Positions 15,341 through 25,038 of a stretch of 32,144 nucleotides of DNA are shown in pieces; within the stretch, counting starts at the first letter, position 1, and each line of letters begins with the position of its first letter. The notes under the pieces were generated by a model. It searched no databases. It worked only from the letters and a program-made list of their open reading frames with translations, and had not been told where the DNA came from. A program made the position numbers and the translations under genes. Origin of the DNA: Gammaproteobacteria bacterium (lineage in GTDB: Bacteria; Pseudomonadota; Gammaproteobacteria; Tenderiales; Tenderiaceae); NCBI GenBank assembly GCA_021731365.1, contig JAKFXL010000060.1:1-32144 (forward strand), given 5' to 3'.

Positions 15341-16405
15341 TTAAAAAATTCGCCGCACCAGCACAATCGCCACGGTTAAGAATGCTGCCGGGGCAGCCAG
15401 CACGCTCATCAGCGGTGTCAGACCATAGACAACGCCCACATGGCCGGTTGTCTGATCGATCAGGTAGTAGGCAATACCAAACAGTGTGCCGACAAAAATA
15501 CGCTGCCCCACCCCCACCGAGCGTAACGGCCCAAAGACAAACGGCACCGCCAGGAAGATCATCACCATCGTGGTTACCGGTAACATGACCTTTTTCCACA
15601 ACGCCAGCCGGTAACGGCTGGCGTCCAGGCCGTTATCACTCAGATACTGCACATAACGGTAGAGCCCTGGCCCGGTCAGTGCCGTCGGATCAACAGTGAC
15701 CACACCAATCAGGTCCGGCACCAGTAACGAGCGCCACTCCGTAGTGGGCCTGCTCACCACACGAATACCCTCCATGCCAATCTCGCTGCTGGAGACATCA
15801 CTCAAATGCCACTGATTGTCGCTGAAGTTGGCACGTTTGGCCTGCGTCATCACCGTCAGCTGATTATGGTTATCAAACTCATAAATGGAGACATTAGCCA
15901 CCTGTTCAGACGAGATCAGATCACGAATATGGATGACTTTGTTACCATCACGCGCCCATAACCCCTGCTCGCTACGAAAGCTGGTCTTCTCCGCCAGCAG
16001 TTCGGCTTTAATGTTTTGCGCCCGCAACTCTGCCCGGGGGGCCACATATTCCCCCACCACCGCCATCACCACCAGCAGCAGAATGCCCACCTTCATCACC
16101 GCCCAGACAATCCGTTTAATGGAGACACCCGCCGCCCGCATCGCCACCAGTTCGCTCTGTCCCGCCAGTCCACCCAGACCGATAATCGCCCCCAGCAACA
16201 TCACAATAGGAAAGAGCTGGTAGGCCAGCCCCGGCATCAGCAGCAGACTATAGTGCATCGCATCGGCCAGGCCGTAACGCATCTTGCCAATGTTATCCAG
16301 CTCCCCCGCAAATGCAGCAAAGGCAAACAGCGCCAGCAGTATCAACATCACCACCAGCGTGCTCTGCAATACCGCCCGGCCTACATGAAAGTCGAGCAGT
16401 TTCAT
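15341..16405 (-). CDS. lptG: LPS export ABC transporter permease LptG
   Basis: A 354-residue inner-membrane protein. Three N-terminal hydrophobic helices (starting at residues ~14, ~55 and ~100), a large periplasmic beta-jellyroll region (roughly 125-265), and three C-terminal helices match the LptF/LptG plan. Diagnostic stretches are FPIVMLLGAIIGLGGLAGQSELVAMRAAGVS and VAPRAELRAQNIKAE. With LptF and the LptB ATPase (not in the window) it extracts lipopolysaccharide from the inner membrane and passes it to the Lpt bridge. Its ATG overlaps the lptF stop (ATGA). The protease gene follows 10 bases downstream. Confidence 0.95.
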   Translation of the reverse strand: MKLLDFHVGRAVLQSTLVVMLILLALFAFAAFAGELDNIGKMRYGLADAMHYSLLLMPGLAYQLFPIVMLLGAIIGLGGLAGQSELVAMRAAGVSIKRIVWAVMKVGILLLVVMAVVGEYVAPRAELRAQNIKAELLAEKTSFRSEQGLWARDGNKVIHIRDLISSEQVANVSIYEFDNHNQLTVMTQAKRANFSDNQWHLSDVSSSEIGMEGIRVVSRPTTEWRSLLVPDLIGVVTVDPTALTGPGLYRYVQYLSDNGLDASRYRLALWKKVMLPVTTMVMIFLAVPFVFGPLRSVGVGQRIFVGTLFGIAYYLIDQTTGHVGVVYGLTPLMSVLAAPAAFLTVAIVLVRRIF

Positions 16406-17514
16406 GATTTTGTCATCCGTGGTGCAAGCCCTTTATTACCCAGCAGCGCCTTAAAACCACCGGCATGCTGGAACATCATCACCACCACGACCAGCAGTAA
16501 CAGCCCATGCACCCACCAGATACCGATCAGCGGATCAACCTTGCCACGCTCAACCCAGGTGCGAGCCACCGCCAACAGGTTGCTGTAGATGGCATACACC
16601 AGAATGCCGAGAAAAAACTTACCGTAACGCCCCTGGCGGGGATTGGTCCGGCTCAAAAAAACCGCCAGCAGTGCCAACAGTACTGCTGACAACGGCATCG
16701 CCATACGCCACTGCAACTCCGCCTTATGCCGGGGATCATCAGAGGCCCAAAGCTGCGCGGTTGCCATGGTTGCCGTCTCACTGCTCTCCTGTGCCGTCAC
16801 TGTCTCCGGCTCTGCCACCCGCACCTCATGCTGCCGATATTTGATAATGCGAAAATCGGCCCGCCCCGGCACACCTTCGTAGCGATAACCGTTCTCCAGC
16901 ACTAGGTAACGGCTGCCATGCTCCCCCTCCCGCAGCCGGGCACGCTCAGCCACCAGCAGATTTTCAGCGCCGCGATGTATCCCTTGAATAAAAACATTCT
17001 CCATCGCATCGCCACTGTCCGAGAGGCGCTCCGCATAAAAGATCACCTCGCCCCCGGCCAGCTCCCGAAACTGCCCCGCCGCGATGCTCTCCAGGCCGAT
17101 ACTGGCCCCCAGCACCTCCTGCATCCGGTAACGTTCCACCTTGGCCAGTGGGCCGTAGTAGAGCGAGACAGCGCCAATAATGAGCGCAAACCCCACACCA
17201 AACCAGAATACCAGCCGGGTAACACGTAACAGACTGACACCACACGCCAACATGGCGACCATCTCGCTATCTTTATATAGGCGTCCAAAGGCCAGCAGTA
17301 CTGCCAGAAACAGAGAGAGCGGTAACAAAAGCATCAGCGCATCCACTGATTTAAGCGCCAACAGCATAAAAACCACCCCCAACTGGAGATCGCCTGAGGC
17401 CACCTGGCCCAGCAGCCGCGCAAACCAGGTGCTGACAAAGATCAGAAACAGCACGGTGGTCACCGCCACCAGCGTGGTGGCCATCTCCCGGAACAGGTAT
17501 CGCTCAATAATCAA
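16402..17514 (-). CDS. lptF: LPS export ABC transporter permease LptF
   Basis: Partner of LptG, about 370 residues, with the same plan: three helices, periplasmic domain, three helices. Diagnostic segments are LSLFLAVLLAFGRLYKDSEMVAMLACGVS and, before the second membrane part, HKAELQWRMAMPLSAVLLALLAVFLSRTNPRQGRYGKF. No ATG is available near the N-terminus. The TTG at 17514 gives MIIERYLFREM, which matches the start seen in homologues (I-I-x-RYL-x-RE); a TTG at 17541 would add nine residues. It is transcribed divergently from pepA, the same layout as in E. coli. A role in essential lipopolysaccharide export is certain for the family. Confidence 0.94.
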   Translation of the reverse strand: MIIERYLFREMATTLVAVTTVLFLIFVSTWFARLLGQVASGDLQLGVVFMLLALKSVDALMLLLPLSLFLAVLLAFGRLYKDSEMVAMLACGVSLLRVTRLVFWFGVGFALIIGAVSLYYGPLAKVERYRMQEVLGASIGLESIAAGQFRELAGGEVIFYAERLSDSGDAMENVFIQGIHRGAENLLVAERARLREGEHGSRYLVLENGYRYEGVPGRADFRIIKYRQHEVRVAEPETVTAQESSETATMATAQLWASDDPRHKAELQWRMAMPLSAVLLALLAVFLSRTNPRQGRYGKFFLGILVYAIYSNLLAVARTWVERGKVDPLIGIWWVHGLLLLVVVVMMFQHAGGFKALLGNKGLAPRMTKS

Positions 17515-17570
17515 AGGGGGTATCCATAATATTAAATTCAACCAGTTACTGAAAAAATGCCGCCGTTTAA

Positions 17571-17585
17571 GTAGACTCTGTCTAC
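17571..17585. promoter_or_regulatory. Palindrome in the lptF-pepA divergent promoter region
   Basis: GTAGAC-TCT-GTCTAC is a perfect 6-bp inverted repeat with a 3-base centre. It lies between the divergent lptFG and pepA-holC-valS units, 56 bases from the lptF start. It could be an operator for either side; the regulator is unknown. Confidence 0.3.
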
Positions 17586-17627
17586 ATAGCCATAGATCGC
17601 GCCAACAACGTGCTATTACGCCGTTTT

Positions 17628-17657
17628 TTGGAAAAGACCGGGCTGGTCCATTAAAAT
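17628..17657 (+). promoter_or_regulatory. Candidate sigma70 promoter of pepA-holC-valS
   Basis: TTGGAA (17628-17633), an 18-base spacer, and TAAAAT (17652-17657), placed 44 bases before the pepA start codon. An AAGGGGA Shine-Dalgarno follows close to the ATG. Confidence 0.5.
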
Positions 17658-17701
17658 CAAACTTTCAACATCAAGCCGTCTGATACAAGGGGACATAAAA
17701 C

Positions 17702-19198
17702 ATGGAGTTTACTGCAAAAAGTGGCAATCCAGAAAAACAGCGCACCGCCTGCGTAGTAGTGGGTGTATTTGAAACACGCCGCATCTCCACTGTTGCCGAA
17801 CAGCTCGATCAACTCAGCGATGGTTTTATCTCCAACCTCATCCGCCGTGGTGATATGGATGGCAAAATTGGCCAGACACTCCTGCTCCACAGCGTACCCA
17901 ACACCCTCTGCGACCGCATCCTGCTGGTGGGGTGTGGCCGCGAACGTGAGCTGCATGATGCCCAATACCGTCAGATCATCGCCAAAAGCGCCACCATACT
18001 CAATGAGATTGGTGCCATGGAGGCGGTCTGTTACCTCACCGAACTGCACGTCAAAGGGCGTGACAACCACTGGAACGTGCGTCAGGCCGTGGAGACCTTC
18101 GCCGATTCGCTCTACACCTTTGAACAGCTTAAATCGAAAAAAGATACCACTCGCCGGCCACTCCGCAAGGTGACACTGGGGATCGCCAGCCGTCGCGACC
18201 TCGCCGATAGTGAAGCCGCCGTAAAAGAGGGGCTGGCCATCGCCCACGGCGTCACACTGGCCAAGGATCTGGGCAATCTGCCCGGCAACATCTGCACCCC
18301 CAGCTACCTGGCCGATGTGGGCATGGCACTGGGCAAAGAGTACAACAGCATCACCACTGAAATCCTTGAGGCCGCAGACATGGAAAAGCTGGGGATGGGG
18401 TCGCTGCTATCAGTCGCCCGTGGCAGCCGCGAGCCGGCCAAGCTCATCATCATGGATTACAAAGGCGGCAAAGCCGATGAAAAACCCATCGTACTGGTAG
18501 GTAAAGGACTCACCTTTGACGCCGGTGGCATCTCCCTGAAACCGGCAGCGGCCATGGATGAGATGAAATATGACATGTGTGGTGGTGCCAGTGTCTTTGG
18601 CACCATGAAGGCTATCGCCGAACTGAATCTGCCCATCAACGTCATCGGTGTCGTCCCCGCCTCGGAGAATATGCCCGATGGTGCGGCCAATAAACCCGGC
18701 GATGTGGTGACCAGCATGTCCGGCCAGACCATTGAGATCCTCAATACCGATGCCGAAGGACGACTGATCCTCTGCGATGCCCTGACCTATGTTGAAAAGT
18801 ATGAACCCGACACTGTCATCGACATCGCCACCCTAACGGGTGCCTGCGTGGTGGCACTGGGTAAACACGCCTCCGGCCTGCTGGGTAACCACAGTCCACT
18901 GATCCACGACCTGCTGAATGCGGGCAAGAGCAGTGGTGACCGGGTATGGGAGCTACCGCTGTGGGAGGAGTATCAGGAGCAGATCAAAAGCCCCTTTGCC
19001 GACATCGCCAACGTCGGTGGCAAAGAGGCCGGTACCATTACCGCCGCCTGTTTCCTGTCGCGCTTTACCAAAAAATTCCAGTGGGCCCATCTCGACATCG
19101 CCGGTACCGCCTGGCGCAGTGGTGATAAAAAAAGTGCCACCGGTCGCCCCGTACCACTGCTGACCCAATACCTGCTCGATCGTTGTGCCAATAAATAA
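17702..19198 (+). CDS. pepA: Leucyl (cytosol) aminopeptidase PepA
   Basis: A 498-residue M17 aminopeptidase, full length. The catalytic domain contains [16 protein letters not shown] with the conserved Lys and Asp metal/catalytic residues, [10 protein letters not shown], and the signature [14 protein letters not shown]. It hydrolyses N-terminal residues (Leu preferred) from peptides, uses two metal ions and forms a hexamer. In E. coli PepA also binds DNA as an accessory factor in Xer recombination and carAB control; whether that holds here cannot be read from sequence. First gene of pepA-holC-valS, a widely conserved gammaproteobacterial order, divergent from lptF. Confidence 0.97.
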   Translation: MEFTAKSGNPEKQRTACVVVGVFETRRISTVAEQLDQLSDGFISNLIRRGDMDGKIGQTLLLHSVPNTLCDRILLVGCGRERELHDAQYRQIIAKSATILNEIGAMEAVCYLTELHVKGRDNHWNVRQAVETFADSLYTFEQLKSKKDTTRRPLRKVTLGIASRRDLADSEAAVKEGLAIAHGVTLAKDLGNLPGNICTPSYLADVGMALGKEYNSITTEILEAADMEKLGMGSLLSVARGSREPAKLIIMDYKGGKADEKPIVLVGKGLTFDAGGISLKPAAAMDEMKYDMCGGASVFGTMKAIAELNLPINVIGVVPASENMPDGAANKPGDVVTSMSGQTIEILNTDAEGRLILCDALTYVEKYEPDTVIDIATLTGACVVALGKHASGLLGNHSPLIHDLLNAGKSSGDRVWELPLWEEYQEQIKSPFADIANVGGKEAGTITAACFLSRFTKKFQWAHLDIAGTAWRSGDKKSATGRPVPLLTQYLLDRCANK

Positions 19199-19219
19199 AC
19201 CGTTGTATTCTCAACGCTT

Positions 19220-19666
19220 ATGACACGGGTAGATTTTTATATACTGACTGGAGACGCCCACGCCAACCGTGAGCAGTTTGCCTGTCGCCTGGCCGAAAAG
19301 GTCTACCTGCTCGGCCAGGGTGTCTATCTCCATACCGAAAACGCAGCACAGTCGGCCATGCTCGATCAACTGCTCTGGAGCTACAAACAGAACAGCTTTG
19401 TCCCCCACGCCATTGAGGGCGAATCACCCGATCCAGATGTTGCGGTTTTAATAGGTCATGGTAGTGACACAGAGAGCCACAACCACGCCCAGAACCGCGA
19501 ACTGCTGATCAATCTGGCATCAGAGATTCCGCTCTTTTTTAGCTCATTCAAGCGGGTTGTCGAGATCATCAACAATGACGAGCAGACCAAACAGAGCGGC
19601 CGCGACCATTACCGTTTCTACCGTGACCGTGGCTACACCCTGGAAAATCACAACATCAGCCAATGA
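19220..19666 (+). CDS. holC: DNA polymerase III subunit chi
   Basis: A 148-residue protein with the family start RVDFYIL, then [49 protein letters not shown], followed by [11 protein letters not shown]. Chi links the clamp loader to single-strand binding protein during replication. Length is normal. It starts 21 bases after pepA and its stop overlaps the next start as ATGA, so the valS frame is translationally coupled to it. Confidence 0.93.
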   Translation: MTRVDFYILTGDAHANREQFACRLAEKVYLLGQGVYLHTENAAQSAMLDQLLWSYKQNSFVPHAIEGESPDPDVAVLIGHGSDTESHNHAQNRELLINLASEIPLFFSSFKRVVEIINNDEQTKQSGRDHYRFYRDRGYTLENHNISQ

Positions 19667-20223
19667 AGCCACCAAAATACCCCTCACACCCGACAGACGA
19701 ACAGATTCCCGCAGTTCTCAGCAACGATGACATCCCTGTCCTGCAGGATATTATCGCCACCCAGGCCGTGGCCCCCGAAAAGACCGCTGTTGCATCCACC
19801 CTGAAAAAACTGGTGGATGCGGCCATCGACATGCGCCTGGCGCGACTGGCAGAGGTCATCGAACACCACTTCAACTCCCTGGAGCAGCTCCCGGGCACAC
19901 TGACAGCCGCCGATATCGGCCGCGAACTTGGGTTGGTGCTGCGTAACAATACCCGTGGCTCTCTCCCGGCCATACACGACACTAAAACCGGCCCGGCAAA
20001 TACGTTACAATCTGCGCCACCCAGGACAGCGGCGTCCACCGCCATGCAGACCGCACTGCCTACCCCCTCACCGTCGGTAGAGCAGAACTGGTATGAACAG
20101 TGGAAAAAGGCCAATACAGTACAAACAGCCGCCATCAATAATAGTCAGGCACCCAACAGTGCCCCCCATGAGCGCACGGTTACCAAAACCGTCACCAAAA
20201 TAGTGAAAGAAGCGACCACAGGC
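19663..20223 (+). other. N-terminal extension of the valS frame; likely a normally separate small gene
   Basis: These 187 codons precede the canonical ValS start in the same frame. Residues 14-100 contain DIPVLQDI, a helical region ([29 protein letters not shown]) and an ending GRELGLVL. This looks like a small acidic, helical protein; short DIPxLxDVV proteins are found between holC and valS in some relatives, from memory. Residues 100-187 are low-complexity Thr/Pro/Ala/Ser with [11 protein letters not shown]. Within it [13 protein letters not shown] resembles [13 protein letters not shown] of the ValS start. No function can be assigned. Confidence 0.6.
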
Positions 20224-23013
20224 ATGGAAAAAACCTACAACCCCGACGATATCGAACAGCGCTGGTACCAGAACTGGGAGGAGAATAACTATTTTGCCCC
20301 GGCCAACAGCAATGCTGCCGCCAGCGATACCCCCTCCTACTGCATCATGATCCCGCCGCCCAATGTCACCGGCAGCCTGCACATGGGCCACGCCTTTCAG
20401 GACACCATCATGGATGCCCTGGTCCGTTACCACCGCATGAAAGGGGATAACACCTTGTGGCAGGCCGGCACCGACCACGCCGGTATCGCCACCCAGATGG
20501 TGGTAGAGCGTCAGCTCAATGCCCAGGGCAAGACCCGCCACGACCTGGGGCGCAAGGGTTTTATCGATCAGGTATGGAAATGGAAGGCAGAATCCGGCGG
20601 CACCATCACCCGCCAGCTGCGGCGCATGGGGGCCTCCCTCGACTGGTCCCGTGAACGTTTCACCATGGACGAGGGGCTATCCGAAGCCGTGCGTGAGGTC
20701 TTTGTCCGACTCCATGAAGAGGGGCTGATCTATCGTGGTAAACGTCTGGTCAACTGGGACCCGGTACTGCACACCGCCGTCTCTGACCTTGAGGTGGTAT
20801 CACAAGAGGAGGATGGCCACCTCTGGCACTTCCGTTACCCACTCGCCAACGGCAGCGGCCATGTCGTAGTGGCCACCACCCGCCCTGAGACCATGCTCGG
20901 TGATACCGCCGTTGCCGTCCACCCTGAAGATGAGCGCTACAGCCACCTGATCGGCAAAGAGATTGCCCTGCCGCTGACGGGTCGCATGATCCCGATCATC
21001 GCCGATGACTATGTCGATCCCGAGTTTGGCAGTGGTTGTGTCAAGATCACCCCAGCCCATGACTTCAATGACTACGCCATCGGCCAGCGCCACAACCTGC
21101 CGATGATCAACATCCTCACGGAAGATGCCCGTATCAACAACACCCCCCCCGTACAGTACCGGGGGCTTGACCGTTTTGAGGCCCGTAAAAAGGTGGTTGC
21201 CGACCTTGAAGCCCTGGGATTACTGGAAAAAGTACAAAACCATAAGCTAATGGTGCCACGGGGCGACCGCTCACAATCGGTCATCGAACCGCTACTCACC
21301 GACCAGTGGTTTGTGAAAGTCGGTCCGCTGGCAGAGCCTGCCATCAAGGCGGTAGAAAATGGCGACATCAAGTTTGTACCCGACAACTGGAAAAACACCT
21401 ACTTCGAGTGGATGCGTAACATCGATGACTGGTGTATCTCACGGCAGATCTGGTGGGGCCACCGCATCCCCGCCTGGTATGACGATGTCGGCAACATCTA
21501 CGTCGCTCGCACCGAAGAGGAGGCCCGCGCCGAGGCCTTCCTGAAACTGGGCAAAGAGGCGACGCTGACCCAGGATACCGATGTGCTCGATACCTGGTTC
21601 TCCTCTGCACTCTGGCCCTTCTCCACCCTCGGCTGGCCACAGCAGACCCCTGAACTCAAGACCTTCTACCCCACCAACGTATTGGTGACGGGATTTGACA
21701 TCATCTTCTTCTGGGTCGCCCGCATGATCATGATGGGGCTCAAGTTCACCGGACAGGTCCCTTTCAAAGAGGTCTACATCCACGGTCTGGTGCGTGACGG
21801 CCAGGGACAGAAAATGTCGAAGTCAAAGGGCAATGTACTTGACCCCATTGACCTGATTGATGGTATTGACCTGAGCGCCCTGATCGCCAAACGGACCACC
21901 GGGCTGATGCAGACCGGCATGGCGGCCAAGATCGACAAGGCGACCCGCAACGAGTTCCCCAACGGCATTCCACCGTTTGGTACCGATGCGTTGCGGTTCA
22001 CCTTTGCCGCCCTGGCCTCCACCGGCCGTGACATCAAATTTGACCTGAACCGTGTCGAGGGTTACCGCAACTTCTGCAACAAACTCTGGAACGCCGCCCG
22101 CTATGTGCTGATGAATACCGATGGCCAGGATTGTGGCCAGCACGGTGGTGAAGTGGTACAGAGTCTGGCCGACCGCTGGATTCTCAGCCGCCTGCAGCGG
22201 ACCATTGACGAGGTGACACAGGCGCTTGAAAGTTATCGCCTCGACCATGCTGCTCAGGCGATCTACGAGTTCACCTGGAACGAGTACTGCGACTGGTATC
22301 TGGAGCTCTCCAAAGTAGTGCTCAATAACAGCGAGAGCAGCGTAGCGCAGCTGCGTGGCAGTCGTCAGACATTGGTACAAGTATTGGAGAGCCTGTTACG
22401 GCTGGCCCATCCCCTGATGCCCTTCATCACCGAAGAGATCTGGCAGCGTGTGGCACCCCTGGCAGGCAGTGTTGGCAAGACCATCATGCGTCAACCCTAC
22501 CCAATCAAAAATGACAACCACCACAACCCGGCCGTTGAAGCGGAGATGGGCTGGGTGATGAGCTTCATCCTCGGGGTCCGCACCATTCGTGGTGAGATGA
22601 ACATCGCCCCCGGCAAGCCGCTCCCCGTGCTGCTGCAAAACGGCAGTGACAGGGATCAACGCCGCCTGTTACGCAGTAGCAACTACCTCAACAATCTGGC
22701 GCGCCTTGAATCAATCACCTGGCTGGAAGCAGACGCCATCGCACCAGAGAGCGCCACTGCACTGATTGGCGAGATGAAGCTGCTGATCCCCATGGCCGGG
22801 CTGATCGACAAAGAGGATGAGCTGGCCCGGCTCAATAAACAGATTGAGAAGATCCAGGGTGATTTGAGCCGTGTTGAGGGCAAACTAAGCAACGAAAGTT
22901 TTATCAGCAAAGCCCCTGAGGCGGTTGTTGAGAAAGAGCGCCAGCGGATTGCCGAGATGCGCTCCTCACTGGAGCAGCTGAACCAACAGCTGGTACGTAT
23001 TCAGGCACTCTGA
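19663..23013 (+). CDS. valS: Valine--tRNA ligase with unusual 187-residue N-terminal extension
   Basis: Charges tRNA-Val in the cytoplasm. The open frame encodes 1116 residues; the normal ValS start ([18 protein letters not shown]) is at Met188 (20224), leaving a canonical 929-residue enzyme. The class I motifs are intact: HMGH at 240-243 in [13 protein letters not shown], and KMSKS at 717-721. The CP1 editing domain lies between them, with a C-terminal anticodon-binding domain and a final ValS-type coiled coil ([20 protein letters not shown]). The first ATG at 19663 is coupled to holC by ATGA, whereas the internal ATG at 20224 has no good Shine-Dalgarno. Either the cell makes a fused protein, or initiation occurs internally by a weak site. 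An intrinsic terminator follows. Confidence 0.95.
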   Translation: MKPPKYPSHPTDEQIPAVLSNDDIPVLQDIIATQAVAPEKTAVASTLKKLVDAAIDMRLARLAEVIEHHFNSLEQLPGTLTAADIGRELGLVLRNNTRGSLPAIHDTKTGPANTLQSAPPRTAASTAMQTALPTPSPSVEQNWYEQWKKANTVQTAAINNSQAPNSAPHERTVTKTVTKIVKEATTGMEKTYNPDDIEQRWYQNWEENNYFAPANSNAAASDTPSYCIMIPPPNVTGSLHMGHAFQDTIMDALVRYHRMKGDNTLWQAGTDHAGIATQMVVERQLNAQGKTRHDLGRKGFIDQVWKWKAESGGTITRQLRRMGASLDWSRERFTMDEGLSEAVREVFVRLHEEGLIYRGKRLVNWDPVLHTAVSDLEVVSQEEDGHLWHFRYPLANGSGHVVVATTRPETMLGDTAVAVHPEDERYSHLIGKEIALPLTGRMIPIIADDYVDPEFGSGCVKITPAHDFNDYAIGQRHNLPMINILTEDARINNTPPVQYRGLDRFEARKKVVADLEALGLLEKVQNHKLMVPRGDRSQSVIEPLLTDQWFVKVGPLAEPAIKAVENGDIKFVPDNWKNTYFEWMRNIDDWCISRQIWWGHRIPAWYDDVGNIYVARTEEEARAEAFLKLGKEATLTQDTDVLDTWFSSALWPFSTLGWPQQTPELKTFYPTNVLVTGFDIIFFWVARMIMMGLKFTGQVPFKEVYIHGLVRDGQGQKMSKSKGNVLDPIDLIDGIDLSALIAKRTTGLMQTGMAAKIDKATRNEFPNGIPPFGTDALRFTFAALASTGRDIKFDLNRVEGYRNFCNKLWNAARYVLMNTDGQDCGQHGGEVVQSLADRWILSRLQRTIDEVTQALESYRLDHAAQAIYEFTWNEYCDWYLELSKVVLNNSESSVAQLRGSRQTLVQVLESLLRLAHPLMPFITEEIWQRVAPLAGSVGKTIMRQPYPIKNDNHHNPAVEAEMGWVMSFILGVRTIRGEMNIAPGKPLPVLLQNGSDRDQRRLLRSSNYLNNLARLESITWLEADAIAPESATALIGEMKLLIPMAGLIDKEDELARLNKQIEKIQGDLSRVEGKLSNESFISKAPEAVVEKERQRIAEMRSSLEQLNQQLVRIQAL

Positions 23014-23027
23014 AACCCCCTTTGAAA

Positions 23028-23057
23028 GCGGCTCAGGGCTATTCTGAGCCGCCTTTT
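23028..23057 (+). terminator. Intrinsic terminator after valS
   Basis: GCGGCTCAG (23028-23036) and CTGAGCCGC (23044-23052) form a perfect 9-bp stem with a 7-base loop, followed by CTTTT. It starts 15 bases after the valS stop and ends the pepA-holC-valS unit. Confidence 0.8.
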
Positions 23058-23166
23058 AGCAACCTTCCCTACAAGATTGCCGACGCTGCCCGCTACTGTA
23101 AACAGGGTGCGCCCAAATCTAATTGCCATTGGCTGCCCCCCATCTCATGGACTGGAGCAGATCAAA

Positions 23167-23634
23167 ATGGAACAGGCCCTACTCAAACAGACAGCCATGC
23201 TCACACTCTGCACCGCCCTGCTGGCAGCGCCGCTGCCCTGCCGTGCTGACCACCTTATCACTCAGAGCGGTGGCGAAATCGGCATCCTGGGGGGGTCAGT
23301 ATCACGCTCCGCCTTTACCGAGGCGGTAGTCAACAGCGAACCCAAAAGTCGCCTGATTGAGCTACCCAACAATAAACAGTTCCTCTACTACTTCACCGAA
23401 CTGAAGGGGATGGCGGGGCAGACGATCACTCACCGCTGGCTGTTTAACGGTGCCACCATCTCTGACAAAAAATTCAATATTGGTGCGCCACGCTGGCGCA
23501 TCTGGTCCAACCTCACACTCAACAACGAATGGCTGGGTGAGTGGAAGGTTCAGGTCATTGACGAGATGGAGCGGGTGATACATAGCGACAGTTTTAACTA
23601 CGTTCAAACCAGCGCCTCAGCCCGTAAACAGTGA
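23167..23634 (+). CDS. DUF2914 domain periplasmic protein
   Basis: From ATG at 23167 (GGAG nine bases upstream) the protein has 155 residues; an open frame exists upstream to 23077 but reads as non-coding. Residues 1-28 form a signal peptide ending PCRA. The mature part is a small beta-rich domain: THRWLFNGATISDKKFNI, then PRWRIWSNLTL, then EWLGEWKVQVIDE and SDSFNY. This is the DUF2914 pattern (W-x(3)-G, PRWRxWS, GxWxVxVxD). The function is unknown; such domains occur in exported proteins. It lies after the valS terminator and converges on the AlgE-like porin gene with only 9 bases between the stops, so it is probably a separate unit with its own promoter. A link to the neighbouring glycan locus is only a possibility. 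Confidence 0.8.
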   Translation: MEQALLKQTAMLTLCTALLAAPLPCRADHLITQSGGEIGILGGSVSRSAFTEAVVNSEPKSRLIELPNNKQFLYYFTELKGMAGQTITHRWLFNGATISDKKFNIGAPRWRIWSNLTLNNEWLGEWKVQVIDEMERVIHSDSFNYVQTSASARKQ

Positions 23635-23643
23635 ACTCTACCT

Positions 23644-25038
23644 TTAATCTATGGGGGGTGGCGGGTAGGCACGGATAGGGGTCCGCTGAAAAGGCTCATT
23701 GACAGATGTTGCCGGTTTGGCTGGCGCTGATGATGGTGCAGCCGAGAGCTTCAACTGAACTTCAGCAAACAGTACCGAATCACCACGCTCAAAAGCGGCC
23801 CCGGGATTGAATACCCCCACCGTACCGTAGGCACTGAGATAACGGCCGGCACGCAGCCCCAGAATCAGATCCAGCTCCGAACCCAGCGCCCGCTCCTTTC
23901 CCGTGGGTGATTGAATTACCTTTGAACGAAAACGGCTGTTTGCCACTCGCTGCTCATAGGCGTGATAGACAAGGTCAATGGAGTAGCGTCGTTTCTCACT
24001 CAAGCCAACACCAACGGTGGAGACTTGCAGATTGCTCAATTCTGGATCACTCACCACACCGTAATATTTAAATTTTGTGATGCCGTTAAAACGCGCCTCG
24101 TTATCATCCAGCCCTGTCTGGCGAAAGGTCTGATCACGGTTGTCACTTGAGTTGCCATCCCCCGATCCAACAGCATGGGCCAGCGTCACTGACCAGCGCC
24201 GATTGGCACCAAACCGCAACGTTACGCCGGTGTCAACGGCAAAACCCTGACGCTGTCGGCTGCCGTTATCACCGCTGAGTGAAGCAGCCTCTAACCAGAG
24301 TTTGTGCCCAGAGAACCGAGTTTCACCACTCAGGCCCAGGTATTGGCGATCACTTTTTTCATTGATAGGATCGTTACGGTAGAACAGATACATCCCCAGC
24401 CGATCCTGACTGGTAAAGTGAAAATCAGAGCGCAACAGATAGTTATCCAGCGCCTCTTTGTCACTGTTAGGATTTAGGTGGCTGCTACCTGAAAGCTCAC
24501 TCTCCAGACGTCCAAGTTTAAGTTGAAGCGCTGCCCCATCAAGATTTTCATCAAACAGCCACTGCCGCTCATCAGAGAAGCGCTGACGCCCAATCTGAAG
24601 TGTCAGTGGCAACGACATAATCTGATCCCAGACGATATAAGCAGTGCTGATCTTGCGCTCTGTTACCGACTCCCGTTCAGTTTTATCACTATGCAGCAAC
24701 TCTGCCGCAATAAAAACGCCAACATCTGGCGTGATAGCCAATGCCGCAGTGGTGGTAAGCAGTGACTCTGACGATCGCTGCCGGGCCGGTACCAACCCCA
24801 CAACATCGACGTTGTCACCGGCTGCCAACGTCAATTTAAGCGCCGCACCCAGGGAGAGCCAGGAGGTAAGATGAAAAGCTAACGGGGGTAACGCGGCCTG
24901 GTCGGAGTCGACCACCTGATTGTCCGCTTTAACCTGCCTGGCCGCAGGTATCTGCTGGGGTTCAGCAGCGCTGCAGAACGGCATGAATACAGTGATGATG
25001 GCAAAGGTTATGCTGAAGCTAAAACAACATCTGATCAC
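23644..25038 (-). CDS. AlgE-family outer-membrane porin (alginate-export domain)
   Basis: A 464-residue precursor with a signal peptide (FAIITVFMPFCSAAEP, cleavage near residue 24). The central motif LQIGRQRFSDERQWLFDENLDGAALQLKLGRLESELS is the hallmark of the alginate-export/AlgE barrel family, and the rest shows alternating amphipathic strands. Near the C-terminus is LDLILGLRAGRYLSAYGTVGVFNPGAAF; a Pro/Ala-rich tail ending PPPPID replaces the usual terminal aromatic. AlgE family porins pass anionic polysaccharides across the outer membrane. Its ATG overlaps the stop of the ABC exporter gene (ATGA), which couples it to the glycan locus. No alginate synthesis gene (alg8, alg44, algG) is in view, so the substrate is probably another glycan. 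Last gene of the operon. Confidence 0.83.
   Translation of the reverse strand: MIRCCFSFSITFAIITVFMPFCSAAEPQQIPAARQVKADNQVVDSDQAALPPLAFHLTSWLSLGAALKLTLAAGDNVDVVGLVPARQRSSESLLTTTAALAITPDVGVFIAAELLHSDKTERESVTERKISTAYIVWDQIMSLPLTLQIGRQRFSDERQWLFDENLDGAALQLKLGRLESELSGSSHLNPNSDKEALDNYLLRSDFHFTSQDRLGMYLFYRNDPINEKSDRQYLGLSGETRFSGHKLWLEAASLSGDNGSRQRQGFAVDTGVTLRFGANRRWSVTLAHAVGSGDGNSSDNRDQTFRQTGLDDNEARFNGITKFKYYGVVSDPELSNLQVSTVGVGLSEKRRYSIDLVYHAYEQRVANSRFRSKVIQSPTGKERALGSELDLILGLRAGRYLSAYGTVGVFNPGAAFERGDSVLFAEVQLKLSAAPSSAPAKPATSVNEPFQRTPIRAYPPPPID

Noticed and set aside
23077-23166. Thirty extra codons upstream of the DUF2914 protein
   Set aside because: They read as non-coding and delay the signal peptide; the ATG at 23167 has a good Shine-Dalgarno.
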